Source: Synechococcales cyanobacterium PMM_0036 (lineage in GTDB: Bacteria > Cyanobacteriota > Cyanobacteriia > Elainellales > Elainellaceae). From it: a DNA stretch of 5,249 nt. Position numbers and translations under genes: made by a program. The notes beneath the pieces are model-generated. The model saw only the letters and a program-made list of their open reading frames with translations, made no database searches and was not told where the DNA came from. This document shows positions 1-4,886 of this stretch, one piece after another (the stretch's first letter is position 1; each line of letters starts with the position of its first letter). Location of the stretch: contig CASBQM010000133.1 in the NCBI GenBank assembly GCA_949127645.1, positions 1-5,249 on the forward strand, written 5' to 3'.

Positions 1-761
1 CCACTTGATGGTCGCCAATGCCCTGTTTGCGACTGCGCCGAAAGTCAGTGCGGCGAGCCTGGTGTTTGCGGAAAACCCCATCAGCACCCTGCTGTTGCAC
101 CAGTGCCAGGTCGACATAACTGCCGTAAGCTTGGTCTGCTACGACCACATCCAGCGGATTTAAGTCCGCATATAGCAACCGACTCATGACGATTTCGCGG
201 GTTACCCAAGGCGCAATACTAACCGCTACGACTGCCCCCGTTAGCAGCGAGAACATAACCACCAGTTTGGCAATGGGGAAGCCACAGCCTGCGGTTTGGT
301 TGCCATGTTGGGGATAGACGGATTGGTTGGCTGCACTATCACTCATCAACACCGTGGTGCCATCACAAACCCGTACGGGTGCGACCGCACCATTGCTGGG
401 GGGACGGCACTTGCTTCTCTAACGACTCGGCTGTCTCTGGCACCAGACGTTGCAGCAGTGGCTCCGGCAAGCGTTGACGCGCCTTGCTATATGCCCCAGT
501 ATCTGCTGAGGGGCATATGGCTCCGGCTGCACTCAACCAGGTGATCATTTGCTTAACTGCATTGCTCAAACTCTTATCGGGGTCTAGCGCTTGGGAAATC
601 ATTGCCCACAGCGTATTCACTGGCGTGTACACACTGTTGCGATAGCGGATGTTTTCTTCCTCCAAAATCTCTGCCAGTCTCGACTCAGACAAGATGCTCT
701 GCCAGGGAAATCCAAGACTTTGGAGAAATTGCTGCTTGAGAATTTCGGCTCGATTCGGCAT
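1..761 (-). pseudogene. IS4-family transposase, frameshifted, C-terminus outside window
   Basis: A DDE transposase of the IS4 family would cut and paste its own IS. From an ATG at 761 the reading frame carries the helical N-terminal domain (with YTPVNTLWAMISQALDPDKS) and reaches WCGRT near position 381, then stops at 365-363. Shifting frame by one base resumes the family sequence as RVCDGTTVLMSD, which holds the first catalytic Asp. It continues with GCGFPIAKLVVMFSLLTGAV and VVVADQAYGSYVDLALVQ, which holds the second Asp, and stays open to position 1. Removing one base of the GGG at 377-379 restores the frame, so I read this as a 1-bp insertion. The catalytic Glu lies beyond the left edge. 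A TTG at 812 is an alternative start; neither start has a clear ribosome-binding site. Programmed frameshifting is possible but there is no obvious slippery heptamer. The family call is confident; the loss of function is likely. Confidence 0.88.
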
Positions 762-785
762 AGTAGAAGGTGATATTGTTGGGCT

Positions 786-820
786 TGCAAGGTAATGATC
801 TATATTTATCAAGCCTTGCA
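786..820. repeat. Inverted repeat near the outer end of the IS4-family element
   Basis: TGCAAGG (786-792) and CCTTGCA (814-820) form a perfect 7-bp inverted repeat with a 21-nt spacer, just upstream of the transposase ATG. The next recognisable sequence, an IS1-type fragment, begins at about 841, so the IS4 end should lie between about 820 and 840. The repeat may be part of the terminal region bound by transposase. The other end of the IS is outside the window, so the true terminal repeat and target duplication cannot be read. Confidence 0.4.
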
Positions 821-840
821 GCCTTTTTCTACCCTCTTAT

Positions 841-1020
841 TTCAGTGCCATTGAAACCTACATGACTCGCGTGGAAGGAGAAAACACTCGCTTGCGTCAC
901 GACCTAGCACGACTCCATCGAAGAACGTTGTGTGACTCGAAGTCCGTAGAAATGCTGTAACACTCTATTAAATTGCTACTCCATTACTTGAAACATCAAT
1001 TGATTCCAGCATTGGCGTAA
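841..1020 (+). pseudogene. IS1-type transposase, C-terminal remnant with internal stop
   Basis: The plus-strand frame beginning at 841 reads TYMTRVEGENTRLRH, LARLHRRTLC, SKSVEML and HSIKLLLHYLKHQL. I recognise this as the extreme C-terminus of the IS1-family transposase common in cyanobacteria. TAA at 958-960 stands where a lysine codon (AAA) would be expected, and the natural stop is TAA at 1018-1020. The N-terminal zinc finger and most of the DDE domain are absent, cut away where the IS4-family element abuts it. It is a decayed fragment and cannot transpose by itself. Confidence 0.8.
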
Positions 1021-1022
1021 TT

Positions 1023-1376
1023 CATTCTTCATTCAGCAACGCCCGTTGGTGGGAATTGGTGATGAGTGCGTATTTATTAGTGAGTCTTCAGGCTGAGACA
1101 TTCAAAGCACAAGCCCAATCCTCAGCGGATTCAACCCCAGAAGAACCAGTGCCACTTTCTCCTTTTGCAGCTCATCGGCACTGGGAAGCGGGGAAGACTT
1201 AGAAGAGTGCGTTGAATAATTTGCGTTTACTCTTGCTACCCTATTGTTGCTAGGGATGGTTAGAACCTTGGCTACAAGTGTTTCTCATCCCCGGACTCAA
1301 ACGAGAATTATCCAGACTGATGGATTGGATAGGTACGTTCCAAAGTTCCTCTATCTCAGATGCCAAAGCAACTTGA
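1023..1376 (+). pseudogene. Second IS transposase, C-terminal remnant with two internal stops (IS701/IS4-like)
   Basis: The frame reads ARWWELVMSAYLLVSLQAE, then PLSPFAAHRHWEAGKT, a TAG (1200-1202), SALNNLRLLLLPYCC, another TAG (1251-1253), then WLEPWLQVFLIPGLKREL and a final TGA at 1374-1376. From memory this matches the C-terminal tail of cyanobacterial DDE transposases variously labelled IS4 or IS701, where WWELVMSAYLLVSL follows the catalytic Glu region. The first TAG probably replaces a Trp codon (TGG). The fragment starts directly after the IS1 remnant and in a different frame, so two IS elements are joined or nested here. I am sure it is a transposase tail, less sure of the family. Confidence 0.68.
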
Positions 1377-1582
1377 CCTCGTTCGCCCTCATTTTTCTCT
1401 CGACGTAGTAACAAAAGAGAGAGATAAGATGGGCTTATAGTACAGCTAAAATCATTGGCTAGTACAGAATCTGCTGAGACAAGCATTAAGCGACCGAAGC
1501 CGCTTACAAGCTTTAAGTGGCAATTGCGGACAATTAATGCTTTTTGTTCCAAAAAAGGCTGAAACACTTACTGTAAAAGGGA
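1377..1582. other. Non-coding IS tail between transposase remnant and tRNA
   Basis: About 200 bases without a credible gene; short minus-strand frames here have no recognisable domain and run back into the transposase remnant. The only structure seen is a 9-bp inverted repeat, AAGCATTAA (1481-1489) and TTAATGCTT (1534-1542), which may mark the end of the older IS. The tRNA 3' end follows at 1583. Confidence 0.4.
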
Positions 1583-1655
1583 TGGAGCTAAGCGGATTCG
1601 AACCGCTGACCTTCTCAATGCCATTGAGACGCGCTACCAACTGTGCTATAGCCCC
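1583..1655 (-). tRNA. tRNA-Ala (anticodon GGC)
   Basis: Read on the minus strand, the 73-nt molecule folds as a cloverleaf. Acceptor GGGGCTA pairs with TAGCTCC and includes the G3:U70 wobble, the classic alanine identity element. The anticodon stem is TCTCA/TGAGA, with a 7-nt loop ATGGCAT giving anticodon GGC, which reads GCC and GCU. The T arm is AGCGG-TTCGAAT-CCGCT, and the discriminator is A73. CCA is not encoded. The D stem, GCAC/GCGC, carries an A12-C23 mismatch; the usual form would be GCUC/GAGC. The gene sits exactly between the IS remnants (at its 3' side) and the CTAG-rich element (at its 5' side). No convincing promoter is visible in the 30 bases upstream, so expression is uncertain. 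Confidence 0.95.
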
Positions 1656-1671
1656 ACTAACCTGGTTACAC

Positions 1672-1773
1672 CCTAGGTTTGCCCTAGACTGTCCTAAACC
1701 TGTCCTAAGAATAGCATTAGGCTAGCGCCCCTAGCAACCCGATAGGACAGCCTAAGCCCCTAGCCTAAGCCTA
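1672..1773. repeat. Phased CCTA repeats and nested inverted repeats at left border of the element
   Basis: CCTA recurs at 1672, 1683, 1693 and 1704, spaced 10-11 bp and therefore on one face of the helix, and again at 1730, 1751, 1759, 1764 and 1770. CTGTCCTAA is directly repeated at 1689-1697 and 1700-1708. Its inverse TAGGACAG lies at 1743-1750, enclosing a smaller hairpin GCTAG-CGCCC-CTAGC at 1721-1735. There is no T-tract, so a plain terminator for the leftward operon is not obvious. A protein-binding or recombination site is possible. Confidence 0.4.
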
Positions 1774-2010
1774 TCCCTCTCGGTTTGCCTTGGATAGAGC
1801 CACGATCGCCCTAGTCAGCGCTGAGTGCAGCTCAACCGATGCCCTAGAGCCAGCTTGGGTTAAGCCTATAGCTTCTTTGATAGCGTCTATCTGGGACAGA
1901 AGTTCTAAGATCACGTAGTTATCGATCCGGGCAACCGAGGGTGCTTTAAGGTCTAGCTGCCTAACCCAGTCTGAGACTTCCTTTAGTTGCATCTCGTGTC
2001 TATTAAGCAT
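1771..2010 (-). CDS. Small hypothetical protein, second gene of leftward operon
   Basis: 79 residues with no family I recognise. The sequence looks all-helical: an N-terminal amphipathic stretch around EVSDWVRQLDLKA, then VILELLSQIDAIKEAIGL and a C-terminal helix with LTRAIVALSKA. There is no signal peptide or membrane segment. Its ATG at 2010 overlaps the stop of the preceding gene in ATGCTTAA, an 8-bp overlap typical of translational coupling, so the two proteins are probably made together and may interact. Several CTAG sites fall inside the coding sequence. The close coupling and sensible codon use make it a likely real gene, but its function is unknown. Confidence 0.65.
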   Translation of the reverse strand: MLNRHEMQLKEVSDWVRQLDLKAPSVARIDNYVILELLSQIDAIKEAIGLTQAGSRASVELHSALTRAIVALSKANREG

Positions 2011-2329
2011 CTGCCTGATCCTCCATTTGGATAAACCGTAACCCGACTCTAAGGGCGGCTCTGGCGATCGCTGACTTAGTTGGACCGTGGCTAGCTACCA
2101 GCCGGATCAGCCTAGGGCTAAGTCCAAAGCGACTGTCCTCAAAGTTCAGCCCAGTGCCATAACCACTATCAAGGGCTAGCCCTGCCACTATATGAGGGTT
2201 AGCCTCAAGCCACTTAAGCCTGATCTGCACTAGCACAGCACAGTTAACCTGGGAAGCCTTAAACTCTCTCCTTAGCTGTGCCCCTAGCCTAGAGCTAACC
2301 CTTGCCATATGTGCCGCCTTAGCTTTCAT
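2003..2329 (-). CDS. Hypothetical protein with possible ribbon-helix-helix C-terminus; first gene of leftward operon
   Basis: 108 residues. The N-terminal part is basic and helical (RLGAQLRREFKA, VLVQIRLKWLEANP). The C-terminal 40 residues, SPRLIRLVASHGPTKSAIAR followed by AALRVGLRFI, look like the two helices of a ribbon-helix-helix (Arc/MetJ/CopG-like) DNA-binding fold, with RFGL as a possible short strand. That is inference from pattern only. The listed ATG has no Shine-Dalgarno sequence and lies 5 nt from the palindrome at 2335-2352. An alternative ATG at 2308 (residue 8) has AAGG about 8 nt upstream and may be the true start. The gene is divergent from the rightward operon and coupled to the next leftward gene. 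Autoregulation through the palindrome would fit. Confidence 0.7.
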   Translation of the reverse strand: MKAKAAHMARVSSRLGAQLRREFKASQVNCAVLVQIRLKWLEANPHIVAGLALDSGYGTGLNFEDSRFGLSPRLIRLVASHGPTKSAIARAALRVGLRFIQMEDQADA

Positions 2330-2334
2330 CGCTA

Positions 2335-2352
2335 CATAGTTATATAACTATG
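2335..2352. promoter_or_regulatory. Perfect 18-bp palindrome, probable operator between divergent operons
   Basis: CATAGTTATATAACTATG is its own reverse complement. It sits 5 nt from the leftward ATG at 2329 and 57 nt from the rightward ATG at 2410, in AT-rich DNA containing -10-like TATGAT and TATATA. GATATAGC is directly repeated at 2352-2359 and 2381-2388, which may be additional half-sites. Symmetric sites of this size suit dimeric regulators such as ribbon-helix-helix proteins, and the element encodes one clear and one possible candidate. Promoter positions could not be fixed. Confidence 0.6.
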
Positions 2353-2409
2353 ATATAGCGCGGACTGATTACGTATTAGGGATATAGCTAGACAGCCCTG
2401 GGAGACCCC

Positions 2410-2583
2410 ATGAGAGACATAGACGATGCCATGACAGATACACTAAAGATCGCCGTTTGGACTGTTACGGCGGATGTTAGAGGGCAGCTAGAGCGAACTA
2501 AGATAGTCAGGGCGATCGCTGTTGAGATCCCAAACCAGGGAACTGCTAGGAACCCATACAGAGATCAGAATGAGGGCGGCTAA
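2410..2583 (+). CDS. Small hypothetical protein, first gene of rightward operon
   Basis: 57 residues beginning MRDIDDAMTDTLKIAVWTVT and ending DQNEGG; not recognised. The ATG at 2410 is preceded by GGGAG (2400-2404) at good spacing, which favours this start over the in-frame ATG at 2431. It is the first open frame after the divergent regulatory region. The middle has an alternating hydrophobic stretch (KIAVWTVTADV) and a possible helix (QLERTKIVRAIAVEI); the C-terminus is polar. A HIP1 octamer lies in the coding sequence at 2512-2519. The good ribosome-binding site and position argue for a real gene; function unknown. Confidence 0.5.
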   Translation: MRDIDDAMTDTLKIAVWTVTADVRGQLERTKIVRAIAVEIPNQGTARNPYRDQNEGG

Positions 2584-2595
2584 GGGCTAGTCTGG

Positions 2596-2636
2596 GGGTC
2601 AAGCTAACGGGTTGAACAGATTAGCTGTAGAGACCC
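2596..2636 (+). other. Nested inverted repeat between two small genes
   Basis: GGGTC (2596-2600) pairs with GACCC (2632-2636), and inside it AGCTAA (2602-2607) pairs with TTAGCT (2621-2626) around a 13-nt loop. It lies between the 57-residue gene and the next small ORF. Without a T-tract it is not an intrinsic terminator; an RNA processing or translation-control element is possible. The structure is modest and could be chance. Confidence 0.3.
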
Positions 2637-2653
2637 TGATCGAGACCTAACCT

Positions 2654-2767
2654 ATGAACAGACTTTTACAGACCTTGTTTCCCACCTTGGCTCAACTTAG
2701 AGATGCCCAGGATAGCCTTTTAGAAACCCTTAAGAAGCTAAACCCGCCCTATGTCAACATCCGTTAA
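2654..2767 (+). CDS. Very small ORF coupled to the ribbon-helix-helix gene
   Basis: 37 residues, MNRLLQTLFPTLAQLRDAQD and onward to PPYVNIR. It is predicted to be one long amphipathic helix with leucines at heptad-like spacing. Its 3' end overlaps the start of the next gene by 17 bases in another frame, so it may act mainly as a leader whose translation feeds the downstream gene, or as a small partner protein. Upstream, only weak purine-rich sequence is seen. At this length a chance ORF cannot be excluded. Confidence 0.35.
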   Translation: MNRLLQTLFPTLAQLRDAQDSLLETLKKLNPPYVNIR

Positions 2768-2909
2768 GACCTCCCTGTACATCCCCTTTAGGCTACACGC
2801 CAGCTTAGCTCTGATAGCTGAGGCAAGGGAGATCTCGATCTCAACCTTGATACGTGATCTTTTAGTTCAGACCTTAGACCATAACCGGGCTGATACAGCC
2901 AAAGGATAG
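2751..2909 (+). CDS. Ribbon-helix-helix (CopG/Arc-like) DNA-binding protein
   Basis: 52 residues with the plain pattern of a ribbon-helix-helix repressor. A short strand KTSLYIP (residues 6-12), whose alternate residues would enter the DNA major groove, is followed by helix A (about 13-26, FRLHASLALIAEAR), a turn at EIS, and helix B (30-43, ISTLIRDLLVQTLD) with the usual hydrophobic spacing. The family works as dimers and represses its own operon, often in plasmid copy control, toxin-antitoxin pairs or mobile elements. The gene overlaps the preceding small ORF by 17 bp and ends 6 nt before the next ATG, so it belongs to the rightward operon. The palindrome at 2335-2352 is a reasonable target. 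No toxin family was recognised in the following gene. Confidence 0.75.
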   Translation: MSTSVKTSLYIPFRLHASLALIAEAREISISTLIRDLLVQTLDHNRADTAKG

Positions 2910-2915
2910 ACCGAT

Positions 2916-3512
2916 ATGCAAGACCTTAACCTTCAGGATAAGCTAGCTCAGCAGATCGCCCAGATGACCGCTGATCTAGCTGCCAAGGTTGAAGCCGATC
3001 GTCAGGCGAGAGCCGCCCAGAGAGCTGCTGAATGTGCGGAGCTTGAGAGCTTAAACGCACTTCAAGGCTATCTATCCGCTGTTGTCGATCAAGACCTTGA
3101 TCTAGGGGTGCCCACGGTCGCAGCCTTGCCCTTTATCGAGAACCACTCAGATCCTGTAGAGGCGATCGCTGACCTAGTTAGCCGTAGCTTAACCCATGCT
3201 TTGAACGGTCTCGACTTTTCGGGCACTGGCGTTTATTACATGGCTGGAAGCAGTTACGGAGACATCCCTAGCCTATCTGAGGGGATCGCTCAGCAGCTTG
3301 GCTTGCCCGATGGCAAAAGACTAAACCCCAAGATCACAGCTAAGGCGCTAATGGCGATCGCTACCGCACCGCCTGATGCTGACCCTGCGCACCGCTACAA
3401 CCTGGTCAAAAGAGCGATCAAGGCTGCTATGGCAGCTCCTAGCCTAGCCTTGCCCGAGCTACAGTTAAAGCATCAGGCAGTCCTGATCAAGGCGGGTCTA
3501 GCTGACTTCTAA
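2916..3512 (+). CDS. Hypothetical protein with alanine-rich helical N-terminus
   Basis: 198 residues, no family recognised. Residues 1-50 form a long, charged, alanine-rich helix likely to be a coiled coil (DKLAQQIAQMTADLAAKVEA, then RQARAAQRAAE). A mixed middle region follows, with a Gly/Tyr/Ser patch (GTGVYYMAGSSYGD, about residues 104-117), and then a helical C-terminal third (NLVKRAIKAAMAA, HQAVLIKAGLADF). There is no signal peptide or membrane span, so it is probably cytosolic. AAGGA at 2902-2906 serves its ATG. It sits between the ribbon-helix-helix gene and the aromatic-rich gene with gaps of 6 and 9 nt. Two HIP1 octamers and several CTAG sites lie within the frame. It is a confident gene of unknown function; an oligomeric or nucleic-acid-associated protein is only a guess. 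Confidence 0.85.
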   Translation: MQDLNLQDKLAQQIAQMTADLAAKVEADRQARAAQRAAECAELESLNALQGYLSAVVDQDLDLGVPTVAALPFIENHSDPVEAIADLVSRSLTHALNGLDFSGTGVYYMAGSSYGDIPSLSEGIAQQLGLPDGKRLNPKITAKALMAIATAPPDADPAHRYNLVKRAIKAAMAAPSLALPELQLKHQAVLIKAGLADF

Positions 3513-3521
3513 GGAGATCCT

Positions 3522-3902
3522 ATGACATATTCAGAGCCTTATGTTTGGGGCAAGATAACAGAGAACTGGGTTGGAGATGACCTGATCTGGCGTAAGATCA
3601 GCAACCCTGACGGGTCAGCCACTGACCTAACTCAAGCCTCAAGCTATTTCTTCAGCACACACCAAAACCGCTATATCGGGGTCCAAGCGATCAAGCCAGA
3701 GCTAGGCTACATCCAAGATGGCTCTGTCCCTCCGATCAACAACCCTAGCTTCGCACTTGGCAGATATTGGGACGGCTGGAACTATATTCCGGTTGGATAT
3801 TCCGGCTCACCCCCCACAGACGTTCTGGAGCTTAGGGCAAACTGGGAATACGTATGGCACCCGACTAAGATGACCTTTTTGCTACGTAAGAAGCGAGTTT
3901 AG
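3522..3902 (+). CDS. Aromatic-rich hypothetical protein, last gene of rightward operon
   Basis: 126 residues. It is unusually aromatic: 7 Trp, 9 Tyr and 4 Phe, in clusters such as YVWGKITENWVGDDLIW, RYWDGWNYIP and NWEYVWHP. The pattern of short hydrophobic stretches broken by Gly, Pro and Asn suggests an all-beta fold. The C-terminus is basic (LLRKKRV). There is no signal peptide. The start is secure: AAGGAG at 3511-3516 overlaps the previous gene's stop and sits 5 nt before the ATG. The operon ends here, with a terminator 38 nt downstream. I do not recognise the family. A ligand-binding or structural role would suit such composition but is not shown. Confidence 0.85.
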   Translation: MTYSEPYVWGKITENWVGDDLIWRKISNPDGSATDLTQASSYFFSTHQNRYIGVQAIKPELGYIQDGSVPPINNPSFALGRYWDGWNYIPVGYSGSPPTDVLELRANWEYVWHPTKMTFLLRKKRV

Positions 3903-3939
3903 CCCTGCCTAGTTAGTCCAAAAAGTTAGATAACTAAAA

Positions 3940-3982
3940 ACCCTAGGATAAGCCTCAGCAGCTCGTCTTAGGGCTTTTCTTT
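3940..3982 (+). terminator. Rho-independent terminator, probably bidirectional
   Basis: CCCTAGGA (3941-3948) pairs with TCTTAGGG (3966-3973), with one G-U pair, and is followed by CTTTTCTTT on the plus strand. On the minus strand the stem is followed by TTTTTAG. It closes the rightward operon ending at 3902 and can also stop the leftward nuclease gene ending at 4100. Confidence 0.7.
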
Positions 3983-3996
3983 GGCTGGTTCAAGTC

Positions 3997-4025
3997 TGAA
4001 TAGTTGCCTTTTACGCAACTATTCA
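3997..4025. repeat. Perfect 11-bp hairpin without T-tract
   Basis: TGAATAGTTGC (3997-4007) and GCAACTATTCA (4015-4025) pair completely around the 7-nt loop CTTTTAC. Neither strand has the U-run of a terminator, and a terminator already stands 15 nt to the left. It lies between two convergent genes. A recombination, replication or transfer site, or a transcript-stabilising structure, are the alternatives. Confidence 0.6.
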
Positions 4026-4032
4026 AGATCGC

Positions 4033-4114
4033 TAGGCTAGCCTAAAGTCGGGCATCCTAGCCTCGTCCTAGAATGCGCTGGACTAAACTTGGACTGATCT
4101 TAGGCTAGCCTAAG
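4033..4114. repeat. Two related CTAG-centred palindromes
   Basis: TAGGCTAGCCTA (4033-4044) and CTTAGGCTAGCCTAAG (4099-4114) are perfect palindromes sharing the 12-bp core, with centres 68 bp apart. The second contains the stop codon of the leftward nuclease gene. Less symmetric CCTAG motifs lie between them (4057 and 4067). Paired identical sites suggest binding of a dimeric protein or a recombinase, but the motif is also what the CTAG bias of this element would tend to produce. Confidence 0.5.
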
Positions 4115-4678
4115 GCGATCGCTGTAGATGTCTAAAGCTGCATCAGCCCATGCCTGTAACGGAGCTAGGGACGACCTTGGGACGGCATAGTCTATGCCTT
4201 GACCTTCGATCGCTTTGATCCTCTGCCATTCTTCCTTTGGTGGACAGACCCAGGCTACCCCGGTGGTTTGGTTGATAAGCACAAGGACATCGACTCTGAC
4301 CCGCTTTAGGTCGTATTTCTCAGTCAAGCCAACGTGGATCACTGGTTGCCTAAAGGCTGCTGGGGTTAGGGCTTTGACTTCAATGTTGTATCTAGTTTTC
4401 CCTAGCGTAGCCACCACATCGAGCTGAAACGGTCTTAGCATCGTCCGATCCACTTTAGACCGTAGCTCAGCTGCCCTTTCGGTCTTGCCCCGGTTCGCCA
4501 TTAGGCTGGCTTTTAGACCGTTTTGGTTTAACTGCTGTTTAGGCTGGCTAGATCGGAACCCTAAGGCGGTTAGGTTATCAACCAAGATACGTTCCCAGAC
4601 TTGACCTAGCTTCAGGTCATAGGCGATATCCTTAGTGGTTCTAAGGTTGTCATCAGAGTCGGCATATGCTAAGATCAT
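4100..4678 (-). CDS. Probable PD-(D/E)XK-fold nuclease
   Basis: 192 residues. Three elements fit a PD-(D/E)XK active site: an early acidic residue in a helix (E29 in GQVWERILVDNLTALGF), then FQLDVVA with D87, then YNIEVKA with E100 and K102 on the next strand. D and ExK 13 residues apart is normal spacing for this superfamily of restriction enzymes, Holliday-junction resolvases and phage or plasmid nucleases. Such enzymes use Mg2+ to cut DNA. The C-terminal part (VDVLVLINQTTGVAWVCPP) looks like the continuing beta sheet. There is no separate target-recognition domain and no methyltransferase nearby, so a resolvase-like or mobile-element nuclease is as likely as a restriction enzyme. An in-frame TAA just upstream supports ATG 4678, though no Shine-Dalgarno is seen. 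Superfamily moderately sure, role inferred. Confidence 0.75.
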   Translation of the reverse strand: MILAYADSDDNLRTTKDIAYDLKLGQVWERILVDNLTALGFRSSQPKQQLNQNGLKASLMANRGKTERAAELRSKVDRTMLRPFQLDVVATLGKTRYNIEVKALTPAAFRQPVIHVGLTEKYDLKRVRVDVLVLINQTTGVAWVCPPKEEWQRIKAIEGQGIDYAVPRSSLAPLQAWADAALDIYSDRLRLA

Positions 4679-4773
4679 GGCGCGTTAGAAAGGATATCCA
4701 GAGTTGCACCTGGGTTGTCTAAAGGCAGTCGCTAAGCTGGTCACTAAGCGATCGCTAAAGGGATAAAACAGAG

Positions 4774-4806
4774 AGAGCAGCCTAGGATAACCTAGGCTGC
4801 TCTTTT
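4774..4806 (+). terminator. Very strong hairpin terminator between the two leftward genes
   Basis: AGAGCAGCCTAGG (4774-4786) pairs perfectly with CCTAGGCTGCTCT (4791-4803) around the loop ATAA, followed by TTTT and then GGTTT on the plus strand. On the minus strand the stem is followed by CTCTGTTTTA, so it can also stop leftward transcripts from the 86-residue gene before they reach the nuclease gene. No rightward gene ends just upstream, so its main job may be insulation of leftward transcription. Confidence 0.75.
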
Positions 4807-4811
4807 GGTTT

Positions 4812-4886
4812 CTTAGGTTGGGTCTTAGGTTTGGTCTTTAGGTTCCCTCTTAGTGGTCTTATGCGTGGCTTAGGCTAGGTCTTAGG
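4812..4886. repeat. About seven CTTAGG-type direct repeats spaced about 12 bp (iteron-like)
   Basis: CTTAGG or a one-step variant begins at 4812, 4824, 4836 (CTTTAGG), 4849 (CTTAGT), 4858 (CTTATG), 4869 and 4881, giving spacings of 12, 12, 13, 9, 11 and 12. The DNA between shares GGT or GGGT. Degenerate short direct repeats near helical period resemble iterons bound by initiator or partition proteins, but no Rep protein is recognised in the window. The last copy overlaps the stop of the adjacent gene. Confidence 0.5.

Noticed and set aside
296..544. Plus-strand frame of 82 residues
   Set aside because: It lies antisense to the IS4-family transposase, whose sequence is recognisable in two minus-strand frames over the same bases.
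1250..1567. Minus-strand frame of 105 residues
   Set aside because: It is antisense to the recognisable plus-strand transposase tail and runs into non-coding IS DNA; no domain seen.
1583..1655. Element integrated by a tyrosine integrase into the tRNA 3' end
   Set aside because: The CTAG-rich DNA lies at the tRNA 5' side, no integrase gene is visible, and no repeat of the tRNA 3' end was found near the right border.
1537..1725. Plus-strand frame of 62 residues
   Set aside because: It crosses the tRNA gene entirely and reads its antisense strand.
2751..3512. Toxin-antitoxin pair (ribbon-helix-helix antitoxin plus following gene)
   Set aside because: The following protein is 198 residues with a coiled-coil N-terminus and shows no RelE, MazF, VapC or other toxin pattern I can recognise.
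4215..4427. Plus-strand frame of 70 residues
   Set aside because: It is a shadow opposite the nuclease gene, which has motif support on the minus strand.
4812..4886. CRISPR array
   Set aside because: The repeats are only about 6 bp with spacers of about 6 bp, far shorter than any CRISPR repeat-spacer unit.
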